Assembly: GCA_963717385.1 (NCBI GenBank)
Contig: CAVQWE010000025.1
Coordinates: 1 to 39,701, forward strand
DNA from: Sva-07 sp963717385
GTDB lineage: Bacteria; Actinomycetota; Acidimicrobiia; Acidimicrobiales; Ilumatobacteraceae
DNA: 39,701 nucleotides
Direction: 5' to 3'
The notes beneath the pieces were generated by a model. It saw nothing but the letters and a program-made list of their open reading frames with translations. It was not told where the DNA came from and searched no databases. This document shows, in pieces, positions 1 through 7,910 of this stretch (position 1 is its first letter; each line of letters starts with the position of its first letter). The position numbers and the translations under genes are program-made.

Positions 1-216
1 GATCTTCGCTTCGACTTCGCCCTTCGAGCCGTAGTCGAGCAGCGACCTTGCGGTGGCGACACCGGAGGCGGCGTGGGCGATGTCGTACGCCAGCACCTGG
101 TGCACGTCGGGGCCGCCCGAAGCGGCGAGCTGGCGCACGGCCTTCCCCACGATGCGGTCGGCCAGATCGATGGCGTCAGCGGCGGCGGGAAGGTCGGGGG
201 CGGCGATCGCAGTCAT
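1..216 (-). CDS. Acyl-CoA dehydrogenase, N-terminal fragment (cut by window edge)
   Basis: The minus-strand frame opens at an ATG (214-216) and stays open for 72 codons to the left edge, so only the N-terminus is seen. The residues read as the helical start of an acyl-CoA dehydrogenase-like flavoprotein: an Ala-rich beginning, then a stretch of the type 'DVHQVLAYDIAHAASGVA' followed by 'LLDYGSKGEVEA', which I recognise from actinobacterial acyl-CoA dehydrogenase-like proteins. These enzymes oxidise acyl-CoA thioesters to enoyl-CoA with FAD. Catalytic residues lie outside the window. It is divergent from the LOG gene at 330, with a 113-bp shared upstream region. The family call is fairly sure; substrate is unknown. 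Confidence 0.6.
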   Translation of the reverse strand, partial: MTAIAAPDLPAAADAIDLADRIVGKAVRQLAASGGPDVHQVLAYDIAHAASGVATARSLLDYGSKGEVEAKI

Positions 217-226
217 GTCCCGAACG

Positions 227-240
227 TTACTGGCCGGTAA
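227..240. promoter_or_regulatory. Imperfect palindrome in divergent promoter region
   Basis: TTACTGGCCGGTAA has matching outer arms TTAC/GTAA and a GGCC core, with one mismatched pair. It lies 10 bases upstream of the acyl-CoA dehydrogenase start, where a TetR-type fatty-acid regulator could bind. The position is suggestive only; no regulator is identified. Confidence 0.25.
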
Positions 241-329
241 TCGGAGCAGCCATTCCAGCTTGGTTCCAACGCAACTGTCACAGTAGGCCCGGCACCGTGT
301 GACGGTTTGCTGGGGGCCATGATGGTCCG

Positions 330-899
330 ATGGCGGCGATCTGTGTGTTCTGTGGTTCCAGCTCGGGATCCGAGCCGGTGTTTGCCGAGGCGGCGCGAGC
401 GCTCGGTGCAGCCATCGCTGCTGGTGGCCACCGGCTGGTCTACGGCGGCGGCGATGTCGGCTTGATGGGGGTGGTCGCTGATGCAGTGCTTGCCGACGGC
501 GGCGCCGTGACCGGGGTGATGACCGAGCAACTCGTCGCCGCAGAGGTGGCGCACCTCGGATTGACCGAGTTGGAGATCACCTCGAGCATGCACGCCCGCA
601 AGGCCCGCATGGCCGAGTTGTCAGATGGCGTGATCGTGCTGCCCGGCGGTTTCGGCACACTCGACGAAGCGTTCGAGATGATCACGTGGAACCAGCTCGG
701 ACTCGTTGCCGTGCCTGTCGTGTTCCTCGACGTCGCCGACTACTTCTCGCCGCTGTTCGAGTTCATCGATGCAACCGTGGTGGCCGGGTTCGTCAGTGCT
801 GCGAACGCGGCGTTGGCCCGCCGAGCGTTCAGCATTGCTGATGCGGTGGACCTCGCCGTCTCGACGCCCGACGCGTTCACGCCGAAGTGGCTGGGGTGA
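330..899 (+). CDS. LOG family protein (TIGR00730), cytokinin riboside 5'-monophosphate phosphoribohydrolase-like
   Basis: The 189-aa protein is full length for the LOG family. The Rossmann-fold start 'ICVFCGSSSG' (residues 4-13) and 'YGGGDVGLMG' (38-47) are followed by the signature PGGFGTLDE at 105-113, whose Glu113 and upstream Arg (SMHARKARM, around 90-93) form the catalytic pair in characterised LOG enzymes. Such enzymes hydrolyse nucleoside 5'-monophosphates to free base and ribose 5-phosphate in the cytosol. Start ATG at 330 has no strong ribosome site. It ends 28 bases before the convergent lipoprotein gene. Family certain; physiological substrate in bacteria is not. Confidence 0.9.
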   Translation: MAAICVFCGSSSGSEPVFAEAARALGAAIAAGGHRLVYGGGDVGLMGVVADAVLADGGAVTGVMTEQLVAAEVAHLGLTELEITSSMHARKARMAELSDGVIVLPGGFGTLDEAFEMITWNQLGLVAVPVVFLDVADYFSPLFEFIDATVVAGFVSAANAALARRAFSIADAVDLAVSTPDAFTPKWLG

Positions 900-927
900 C
901 GCACCCCCGTCCTTCTGGACCCGACGG

Positions 928-1326
928 TCAGGGGCAGGGACTGCCGGGCGCTTGAACGATGACACCATCGGCGCTGACCTCGAATCGCACCGACAGCTCA
1001 CGGATCATCTGGGCGTCGAGGAGGTCCTGCTGGCTCGTCGGAAGTGCCCCGTTGAGCATCTCGTATGCGTCGATGGCGGTTTGCAGCGTCTGGTGATCGA
1101 CCGTGCACGCTGCATCGCCTGCATCACCGGTGGCGCCGGCGGCCACTTCGACCGCATCACCGATGCTGCCGACCCCGTCGCCGGGAAGCGGAACGGCTCC
1201 GACTGCGACCTCGCTCCCATCGATGCTGGCAGTTGCCGCCTCGGTGTTGGAGTCGCCCGACGAGCCGCACGCTGCCAACGCAACAGCCGTGGTCAGGACA
1301 AGAGCGACGAGTCGACGAGGCAGCAT
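928..1326 (-). CDS. Small lipoprotein with pseudopilin-like C-terminal domain
   Basis: This 132-aa protein begins with a lipoprotein signal: basic start, hydrophobic segment and lipobox 'LAACG' with the acylated Cys near residue 20. A low-complexity Gly/Ala/Ser linker follows to about residue 70. The C-terminal 60 residues resemble the globular part of type II secretion/type IV pilin-like proteins as found in Acidimicrobiia ('LQTAIDAYEMLNGALPTS' followed by an L-D-A segment), with one Cys at each end (CTVD near 75 and the last-but-one residue) that could form a disulfide. The N-terminal methylation helix of real pilins is replaced by the lipobox. It is divergent from the peptidase gene at 1424. 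Function unknown; surface location inferred. Confidence 0.75.
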   Translation of the reverse strand: MLPRRLVALVLTTAVALAACGSSGDSNTEAATASIDGSEVAVGAVPLPGDGVGSIGDAVEVAAGATGDAGDAACTVDHQTLQTAIDAYEMLNGALPTSQQDLLDAQMIRELSVRFEVSADGVIVQAPGSPCP

Positions 1327-1355
1327 GCGTCGTCATCGGCACGATCGTGGCCGAG

Positions 1356-1385
1356 CTGAAGCAATCCGGACTGAAGCAATCTGGT
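1356..1385 (+). repeat. Two-copy 15-bp tandem repeat
   Basis: CTGAAGCAATCCGGA is followed directly by CTGAAGCAATCTGGT (13 of 15 bases identical). It sits in the 97-bp divergent promoter region between the lipoprotein and peptidase genes. Confidence 0.6.
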
Positions 1386-1423
1386 GATCCGACCGTCGAC
1401 GAGCGGAGCGATATCGTCGTGCC

Positions 1424-3193
1424 GTGCGCCGTGTCCTCGCTCCTGTGGCGCTCGTGGCCCTCGTGGCGGTCACTGCGTGTTCCGCTTCGCCGGGCGTCCA
1501 GACCGTCGGGGTGGATCCGATCGACACCGACACGCCGGTGCGCACCGATGTCACCGATGGCGACGATCCCGAGCCGCCGACACCCGCTGAGGGGTCGCTC
1601 GACTGGAGCTCGTGCGGTGGCGCTGCTGGATCGCTGATCGACCTCGAGTGCACAACGCTCAGCGTTCCGCTCGACCATGCGTTCCCCGATGGTGAGACGA
1701 TCGACATCGCTGTGGCTCGAACCGCGTCGGCCGACGACGACGAACGAATCGGCTCGCTGGTCTTCAATCCGGGCGGACCAGGAGGGTCGGGAATCGAGTT
1801 CCTGACGTCGGCGGCAGCACTGGTGCCGCCAGCGATCGCTGAACGGTTCGACCTGGTGTCGTTCGACCCGCGGGGTGTCGGAGCCAGTGCGGCGATCGAC
1901 TGCGAAACCGACTTCGACGACGATGTGGCGCTGCTGGCCACTGGCGACGACGCGGGTTGGGAGGAACTGGTGGCCGAAGCCCAGGACCGGAGCGACACCT
2001 GCACCGCCGAGTCGCTGGCGTTGGAACCGTACGTCGGCACCAACAACGCCGCACGCGACCTCGACGCGTTGCGCGGCGCTCTCGGCGACGACCAACTCAG
2101 CTACGTCGGGTTCTCCTATGGCACCCGTCTCGGCGCCACCTATGCCGAGCTGTTCCCCGATCGGGTGCGTGCTCTCGTGCTCGACGGTGCGGTGAAACCC
2201 ACCGACGACCTGGCGCTGCTGGGCCTCGAGCAGGGGCCGGGATTCGACGCTGCGCTCGAGGCCTTCGCTGCGGCCTGTGACGGCGATGCCGACTGTCCGC
2301 TCGTCGACATCGGCCCGACCCTCGACGTCATCGCCGGCCTCGAGGCAGAGATTGCCGAGGTCGGTGGTTTCCCGACCGACGACGGTGACCGAGTCCTCAC
2401 CCCTGGTGAGCTGCAACTCGGTGTGATCGCCGCGTTGTACAGCACACAGTTGTGGCCTGTGCTCGCCGACGCACTGTTCCTCGCCGACGCCCAGCAGGAT
2501 GGTTCGCTGCTGGCGGTGTTGGCCGACACCTACCTCGGACGGCAGTCCGATGGCACTTACGACAACAGCCAGTTCGCCGGTTTCGCGATCAACTGCGCCG
2601 ACGACCCGGCCCGACCGTCGGTCGACGAGGTGCGAACGCAGGCCGAACGAGCCGCATCGGCGTCGGAGTACTTCAGCGACTTCCTGCGAGCCAGCACCGG
2701 CTGTCTCGGCAGCGTCGACCCGATCGACCCGATCGCCATCGGGCCGGCCAACGGTGCAGATCCGATCCTGGTGATCGGCACCACCGGCGATCCGGCGACG
2801 CCGTACGAATGGGCGGTCGAGATGGCCGAGTTGCTGTCGTCAGGGGTGCTGTACACCGTGGAGGCCGAGGGCCACACGGCGTTTCTGTCGGTGCCCTGCG
2901 TCAACGACGTGGTCACCGAGTACCTGGTCGATCTGGTGCTTCCCGACGAAGGTGCATCGTGTTCGGCGCCGCCGGCCGGTGACGTCTTCGCCCCGGCGGG
3001 CGATGGCGAGTTCGACCAGATCATCGCGTTGTTCGATTGCTTGCGCGACAACGGGGTCGACCTGCCCGAGATCACGGTGGGAGACCTGCTCGCCGACCCC
3101 AACGGTGACTCGATCATCGACCTCTTCGACCCCAGTGACCCCGCCTTCGGTCAGGCAGCGCTTGCCTGCCAGGACCTCATCCCCGGCTTCTGA
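1424..3193 (+). CDS. Secreted alpha/beta-hydrolase, SlpD/E tripeptidyl aminopeptidase type, with extra C-terminal module
   Basis: The 589-aa protein starts at GTG 1424 and carries a lipoprotein signal with Cys at 'TACSASPG' (residue 19). 'FNPGGPGGSG' is the oxyanion-side motif of the SlpD/E family; the nucleophile is Ser231 in GFSYG, with Asp456 (TTGDPATP) and His484 (EGHTAF) completing the triad. Family members release N-terminal peptides outside the cell. The last ~70 residues are not part of the hydrolase: they contain 'CLRDNGVDLPEI' followed by 'DPSDPAFGQAALACQDL', a two-Cys motif seen in many short actinobacterial lipoproteins. The gene is intact and ends 11 bases before the convergent gene at 3204. 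Confidence 0.88.
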   Translation: MRRVLAPVALVALVAVTACSASPGVQTVGVDPIDTDTPVRTDVTDGDDPEPPTPAEGSLDWSSCGGAAGSLIDLECTTLSVPLDHAFPDGETIDIAVARTASADDDERIGSLVFNPGGPGGSGIEFLTSAAALVPPAIAERFDLVSFDPRGVGASAAIDCETDFDDDVALLATGDDAGWEELVAEAQDRSDTCTAESLALEPYVGTNNAARDLDALRGALGDDQLSYVGFSYGTRLGATYAELFPDRVRALVLDGAVKPTDDLALLGLEQGPGFDAALEAFAAACDGDADCPLVDIGPTLDVIAGLEAEIAEVGGFPTDDGDRVLTPGELQLGVIAALYSTQLWPVLADALFLADAQQDGSLLAVLADTYLGRQSDGTYDNSQFAGFAINCADDPARPSVDEVRTQAERAASASEYFSDFLRASTGCLGSVDPIDPIAIGPANGADPILVIGTTGDPATPYEWAVEMAELLSSGVLYTVEAEGHTAFLSVPCVNDVVTEYLVDLVLPDEGASCSAPPAGDVFAPAGDGEFDQIIALFDCLRDNGVDLPEITVGDLLADPNGDSIIDLFDPSDPAFGQAALACQDLIPGF

Positions 3194-3203
3194 ACGGGCG
3201 GTC

Positions 3204-5636
3204 TCACAAGAGACGCTGCCGGCGCAGCGAGCGAAGCGTGAAGTAGCCGAGACACGGCGGCAGGTAGAACGTCAGGATTCGGTAGGTGATCGCAGCGGCC
3301 ATGGCAGTAGAGCTGTCGACACCGAGCGCGGTGAACCCAGCAGTCAGTGCGCCCACGGTGACGCCGACACCGCCTGGAACGGGCATCAGCCCAGCGAACA
3401 ACGCCACGCAGACGTTGACCAACACGGCATCGGCAAATCCCACGTCCTGTCCGAACGCCCGCAAGACGGTGTAGATCGTCAGCGAGAAGAGCAACTGCAC
3501 CAGCAGGTTGGCGAGCACGACCGAGATCAACCGCCGCGGCGACGACAGCATCGGACCAACACGCTGCCACGTGGTCCTCAAGACCGACACGACCGGGTTG
3601 CGGAACTTGGGCACCAGCCAGACCACGGCAACACCGATCGCAATGACCACCACAGCGATCAGGAGAAGCCGCCCCGTGAAGTCCGGCGCGTTTGCACTGA
3701 TGTTCAGATTGAGGCTGCCGAGTCCGAAGCCGACGATCACCAGGATCAGGCTGATCTGCGACACGAAACCGGCGACGCTGTCGAGACCGCCGACGGCGAT
3801 CGCCGTCGTGCGATCGAGGCCGTTGCGTTGGAAGAAGCGGATGTTGACGGCCACACGGGCTGCCGTCGACGGCACGGCGAGGTTCACGAAGGTGATGGCG
3901 AACTCGAGCAGCGTCAGGCGGCCGAGTGGCACCGGGATCGGTGCTGCTCGCGACACGGCGAACGCGCCGGCGAAGCGGGGTGTCTGGCCGATGACGAGTG
4001 CGAGGAGCAAGATGGCGGGGCTGGCTTGGCCGATCGCGTCGACGATCGATTGCAGGCCGACCTGCTGGACTGCACTGACGATCCCGTAGCCAACGACGGC
4101 CAGCAGCACCCACATGACGATGTTGCCGACGGAGAACCGCCGGATCGTCTGGAGTTCCTGTTCCTCAGCGCCCACGCTGGTGATGGTGGCTTTGCGAAGA
4201 TCGTCGAGATCGAGGTCGGCGTCGTCGGCGTCCTGTCGCAGTTCCGACGGCATCGCTGCCTGCTGCACGAAGGTGGTCATCTCGGTGAGGCGTTCGATTC
4301 CGAGTGCTGCGGTGGCAGCAGCGATGGCCCGCTCGGGGCCGACGGCGACCGCAGTGGAGGCCAAGAGTTGTGCTTCGTCGAGTTGGCGTGAGGTGTCCGA
4401 CCACTCGATGGTCGCCCGGTCGAAGTCGGCGAAGTGGACATGGCCGTCGGCGACTTGAAGGTGTTGTGGGGTGATGCCGCCGTGACGGATTCCGACCTGG
4501 TGGAGCCGGTCGAGTGACTGCCAGGCGTCGGAAAGGACGTCGTCGCTGATCTCGGCGTCGCCGTGCCCAAACGCCTCGCCGACCCGTTCGGACACGAACA
4601 GCGCGTTGCCGCGCTGATCGGTGGCCGCAGCGACGAACGGGGTGACGGACGCTCCCTCTCGTTCGGCATACAGGGTGAGATACGCCTGGTGTTCGACCTG
4701 GCGCCGCAGATTGACGGTGACGTTGCGACCACCCGACCGGTAGAACACCAGCCGCCAGAGCTTGACGAAGAACTGGCTGTCCCACGAATCGCGTCCATGC
4801 ACTTGCACGTCGACCGCTCGGCCGTCGGGAGTGCGTGCGTGAGCGAGGGTTGCACCGTTGCGGACCTCGACGGTGATCGGCGTGGCGTCGACGCCGATCG
4901 ATCGCAGTGACGCCTTGAGATCGGCGAGTGACGGTGTGGCGTCCGGCGACCCGAACCCGAGGTGGACGAGCGCTCCCGCCGCCCAGCCGATCGCCACAGC
5001 GCAGAGCGCCTCGCTCGGTGTTGCGACGTCGAGGATCAGTGCCGACATCCACGCGACGCCGATGAGCCAGCGACCGAATTTGCGCAGGGCGCCCACGAAG
5101 TAGGGATTGGCCACGGTGATCGCCGCTGCGCCGGCGGCCAGCGCCAGCGATGGAAATGTGCTGTCGGTGTCGGCCGGACCGATCCCGTCGAACACCCGCG
5201 GGATCGAATCGTCGACGATCCACCCCACCAGCGCAACGCCGGCCACGGTGATGCCGAGACTGACCGCCCAGTCGCGCAACAGCCGCCAGCGACGGCGCGC
5301 CGTTGCCAAGACCGCGATGATCACCACCCACACCTGGACGAAGTCGAACGCCGGGCCCCAGACGAAGTCGAGGAGTGTGGGCAACGTGGCCAACCAGTTG
5401 TCGAGTGACGACTCGAACTCGCCGGGGTCGCCGACCTGAGCGGCGGTGACGACGATGAGAACGGCCGACAGCGTCAGCAGGACGACATCGGTCGGCCGCC
5501 GGAAACGCTGTGACGTCGACGGCACGGAGAACGCCCGTGTTCCGAGGCGTCGGGCGCCGAGGTCGGACACGCGGACCCTCTGGGTGTGTGCTGGTTCGCC
5601 GTCCTCGTGATCTGTGTCCGAAACGTTCTCTCTCAT
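3204..5636 (-). CDS. PAP2-like / pseudokinase-like / lysylphosphatidylglycerol-synthase-TM (UPF0104) membrane protein
   Basis: I place the start at ATG 5634-5636, which overlaps the TGA of the upstream gene as ATGA; an open frame extends 13 codons further but would overlap it more. About 810 aa. Residues ~40-220 form an N-terminal multi-TM block with a degenerate phosphatase-like 'TFPSLALAAG' segment. Residues ~270-430 look like a decayed aminoglycoside/protein-kinase fold: 'LHQVGIRHGGITPQHLQV' stands where HxDxxxxN belongs and 'HFADFD' where DFG belongs. The C-terminal ~310 residues are the flippase-like LPG_synthase_TM domain with about eight helices and 'VPGGVGVTVGALTAG'. Related actinobacterial proteins exist; function unknown, probably envelope lipid or polymer handling. 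Confidence 0.82.
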   Translation of the reverse strand: MRENVSDTDHEDGEPAHTQRVRVSDLGARRLGTRAFSVPSTSQRFRRPTDVVLLTLSAVLIVVTAAQVGDPGEFESSLDNWLATLPTLLDFVWGPAFDFVQVWVVIIAVLATARRRWRLLRDWAVSLGITVAGVALVGWIVDDSIPRVFDGIGPADTDSTFPSLALAAGAAAITVANPYFVGALRKFGRWLIGVAWMSALILDVATPSEALCAVAIGWAAGALVHLGFGSPDATPSLADLKASLRSIGVDATPITVEVRNGATLAHARTPDGRAVDVQVHGRDSWDSQFFVKLWRLVFYRSGGRNVTVNLRRQVEHQAYLTLYAEREGASVTPFVAAATDQRGNALFVSERVGEAFGHGDAEISDDVLSDAWQSLDRLHQVGIRHGGITPQHLQVADGHVHFADFDRATIEWSDTSRQLDEAQLLASTAVAVGPERAIAAATAALGIERLTEMTTFVQQAAMPSELRQDADDADLDLDDLRKATITSVGAEEQELQTIRRFSVGNIVMWVLLAVVGYGIVSAVQQVGLQSIVDAIGQASPAILLLALVIGQTPRFAGAFAVSRAAPIPVPLGRLTLLEFAITFVNLAVPSTAARVAVNIRFFQRNGLDRTTAIAVGGLDSVAGFVSQISLILVIVGFGLGSLNLNISANAPDFTGRLLLIAVVVIAIGVAVVWLVPKFRNPVVSVLRTTWQRVGPMLSSPRRLISVVLANLLVQLLFSLTIYTVLRAFGQDVGFADAVLVNVCVALFAGLMPVPGGVGVTVGALTAGFTALGVDSSTAMAAAITYRILTFYLPPCLGYFTLRSLRRQRLL

Positions 5637-7615
5637 GATTCGACCTGCACCGGCTGACCGAGTTCTTGCAACCATCCCTTGAGTACCCGGTGCAGCGCGG
5701 AGGGACCGTCGATCGGCGCTGGTGGCGCGCTCAACACGGTGGGGTACAGGACGAACGGGTGGGTCTGCGCCCCGCCGAGACCACCATGCGAGCTGACCTG
5801 ATGCTCGAAGGCGGCCACCTCATCGCGCTCGGCGTCGTACATGCTGTTGACCATGAGGTCGCCGGCCGTGGAGAAGCTTGCGGCGCGGCTCACCAGATCG
5901 ACCGCCGTCGGACCGAACGGGCTGAGCGGATCATCGCCCTCGACCTCTCCGGAGTCGATCAGTCGACGCCCAGTGGCGCCGAGTACGACGGGTCCGTCCG
6001 TGGCAGTCTGCACGAGTACGAAGCCGATTCCTGGATGGGCGACCAGGCCGGGCACGAGTTCGCGATGGTGCTCGTTGATCTCTTCGAGTGTCAGTCGGCG
6101 GTCACCGATGGGCAGGTAGACCAGCCCGAGGTTGCCCGAGGCGAGAACTGTCGGAGCGGTGTCGGAGTGCTGCATGTCGCGCTCGTCGCTCCGGGCGGTG
6201 CGGAGCCACGCCGATGACTCGGTGCGACCGGCTTCGGAGTCGCTGTCGACCTCGACAGCCGACCCGCACAACCTGGCCACCAATGCAGCGAGCGATTCGC
6301 CGTAGCGATCTTCGAACGTCGACCCCTGTGTTTGTCCGTGGTCGGAGAGCACCACGATCTGATACGGCCGGGGGGCGTACGCGACAGCGCGTTCGAAGCG
6401 AGCGATCTGGCGATCGATGTCGCGCAGCACCCGCAACGTGTCGGCGCGCAAGGGCCCCGAGTGGTGCGACACCTCGTCGTAGCCCAGGAAGTCGATGTAG
6501 ATCGAGTCACGTCCCTCGGCCATGTCGTTCAGCACGCCTTCGACGCACACGTCCCGGCTGACGATCGTCGTGAAGGCCCGCAAGAACGCGTACGTCCAGT
6601 TTCGACTCACTCTCGGTTGCACACCGCGGCGGACCTGGTCGCGGGTGGCGTGGCGTTCGCGAAGCACTTCGACGATGGTGGAGTTGAACGTGCGGACTGC
6701 GTTGGATGGCCGGGAGAAGTACTGGCGGTAGCCGGCTCCGAGTCGGCCCTCCTTGACGCGTCCCGCCACGCTCATGGTGAGCACAGCGCGCTGCGCATCA
6801 CCGGTGTAGAGGTTGCCGTAGCTGGACCCGTTGTGTGCCAGGAGGCCGTTGCCGTCGCTGTGGTGCTGTTCGATCGCCAGCGCCGACTTGGGATGGTTCG
6901 ACACGACCAGGTCGCCCGTCGCCTTGTCGACCCACCGGAACGCCGGCATCTCGCTGGTCGAGCCGTGCAGGATGCCGCACTGGCTCACGCCGGTCTGCGA
7001 CGACCACTCGGTCTGCCATGGCGACAATCGGTGCGCGCCATCGTCGATCCAGCGCCGTAGCGTCGGAACGTCACCAGATGCCAGTGCGACGCGCAGCACG
7101 GACTCGCCCAAGCCGTCGATCTGAGCGAACACCACGCCGGGAACGTCGGTCACGGTGGTCGTGCGGCGACGGCGTGCTCGCCGCGCCATTCGCTGGTCGT
7201 ACCAGCTGTCGTCGTCGAGTGCGAGAGCGCTGGCAAACAGTGTTTCGGTCGTTGTCATCACGATCGTGACCAACAACGCAGCACCGAAACCGTCGAGCTG
7301 CACCCCTGGCAGCTCGTCGAGCACGAACCAGATCATTGCGGCGTTGACGGCCAGGCTGGCAAGTCCCAGTGTGAGCACCGAGAGGGGCACGAGAACCACC
7401 GCCAGCGCCGGCCAGATCAGTGCGTTGATCAGCCCGATGACCAAGCCCGCCAGCAACGCGTCGCGTGGCCGATCGATGTCGAAGTCGCCGAGCAACCACG
7501 AGGTCACCGCCAGTGCGGCGGCGAGCACCAGGGTCGTGGCGAACAGTCGCACGATCACCTGGCGCAACGTTGGTCGAAGTGCGGGAGTCCGCAACACCTC
7601 GTTCTCCTGCGACAT
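5633..7615 (-). CDS. Holin-fold (4-TM) membrane protein fused to alkaline-phosphatase-superfamily phosphodiesterase
   Basis: The 660-aa protein has four hydrophobic segments at about residues 20-125, including 'GLVIGLINALIWP', matching the phage-holin-4_2 family common as actinobacterial membrane proteins. After a basic 'RRARRRRT' stretch comes a type I phosphodiesterase/nucleotide pyrophosphatase-like domain from residue ~160: 'FAQIDGLGE' (metal Asp), 'FLGYDEVSHHSGP' and 'VLSDHGQTQG' carry the Asp/His metal ligands. The putative nucleophile is a Thr/Ser in 'SQTGVSQCG'. It would cleave a phosphoester at the membrane; substrate unknown. Its stop overlaps the next start (ATGA), so the two are translated together. 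Confidence 0.85.
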   Translation of the reverse strand: MSQENEVLRTPALRPTLRQVIVRLFATTLVLAAALAVTSWLLGDFDIDRPRDALLAGLVIGLINALIWPALAVVLVPLSVLTLGLASLAVNAAMIWFVLDELPGVQLDGFGAALLVTIVMTTTETLFASALALDDDSWYDQRMARRARRRRTTTVTDVPGVVFAQIDGLGESVLRVALASGDVPTLRRWIDDGAHRLSPWQTEWSSQTGVSQCGILHGSTSEMPAFRWVDKATGDLVVSNHPKSALAIEQHHSDGNGLLAHNGSSYGNLYTGDAQRAVLTMSVAGRVKEGRLGAGYRQYFSRPSNAVRTFNSTIVEVLRERHATRDQVRRGVQPRVSRNWTYAFLRAFTTIVSRDVCVEGVLNDMAEGRDSIYIDFLGYDEVSHHSGPLRADTLRVLRDIDRQIARFERAVAYAPRPYQIVVLSDHGQTQGSTFEDRYGESLAALVARLCGSAVEVDSDSEAGRTESSAWLRTARSDERDMQHSDTAPTVLASGNLGLVYLPIGDRRLTLEEINEHHRELVPGLVAHPGIGFVLVQTATDGPVVLGATGRRLIDSGEVEGDDPLSPFGPTAVDLVSRAASFSTAGDLMVNSMYDAERDEVAAFEHQVSSHGGLGGAQTHPFVLYPTVLSAPPAPIDGPSALHRVLKGWLQELGQPVQVES

Positions 7616-7663
7616 CAGATGATTCCTCTCTCGGTGACGTTCGGTTGTCTCACGCCTGGTGCA

Positions 7664-7846
7664 TCAGGCGGTTGGGGCATTGGCAGCTGGCTGTTCTCGT
7701 TCGGGACCATGGACCGAACTGGCTTCCCAGTTTCGCTTGATCGGGCGGTAGCGCAGCCCGATCAATCCGGTGGTCACGACCACGGAGACCGTAATCGAGA
7801 GCAGTGGCTTGTCTTGGATGATCGACGCGACGAGATAGCTGAACAC
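7664..7846 (-). CDS. Possible small membrane protein (start uncertain)
   Basis: A 60-codon minus-strand frame from GTG 7846 encodes one TM segment, 'LLSITVSVVVTTGLIGL', followed by a basic 'RYRPIKRNW' tail. The same frame stays open upstream to the end of the channel gene and reads 'FVLGGPFWTAYTCVFSYLVAS', which looks like genuine protein, yet holds no ATG/GTG/TTG; so either the start is unusual, or a base is wrong nearby. No ribosome site precedes GTG 7846. It would be the last gene of the decarboxylase-channel cluster. No family recognised. Confidence 0.35.
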   Translation of the reverse strand: MFSYLVASIIQDKPLLSITVSVVVTTGLIGLRYRPIKRNWEASSVHGPEREQPAANAPTA

Positions 7847-7910
7847 GCAGGTGTAGGCGGTCCAGAACGGTCCGCCGAGGACGAAATCGGTGACGAACCG
7901 GGGTGTCCGA

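Noticed and set aside
2952..4391. Long plus-strand frames opposite the kinase/flippase-like gene
   Set aside because: Asp/Arg/His-rich mirror sequence typical of high-GC antisense frames; no domain and covers real genes on the other strand.
5637..5675. Upstream start of the kinase/flippase-like protein
   Set aside because: Would increase overlap with the preceding gene; the ATGA-overlap start at 5636 is typical.
7653..7670. Hairpin CGCCTG...CAGGCG as terminator of the channel operon
   Set aside because: Short stem with no U-rich tail on the minus transcript.
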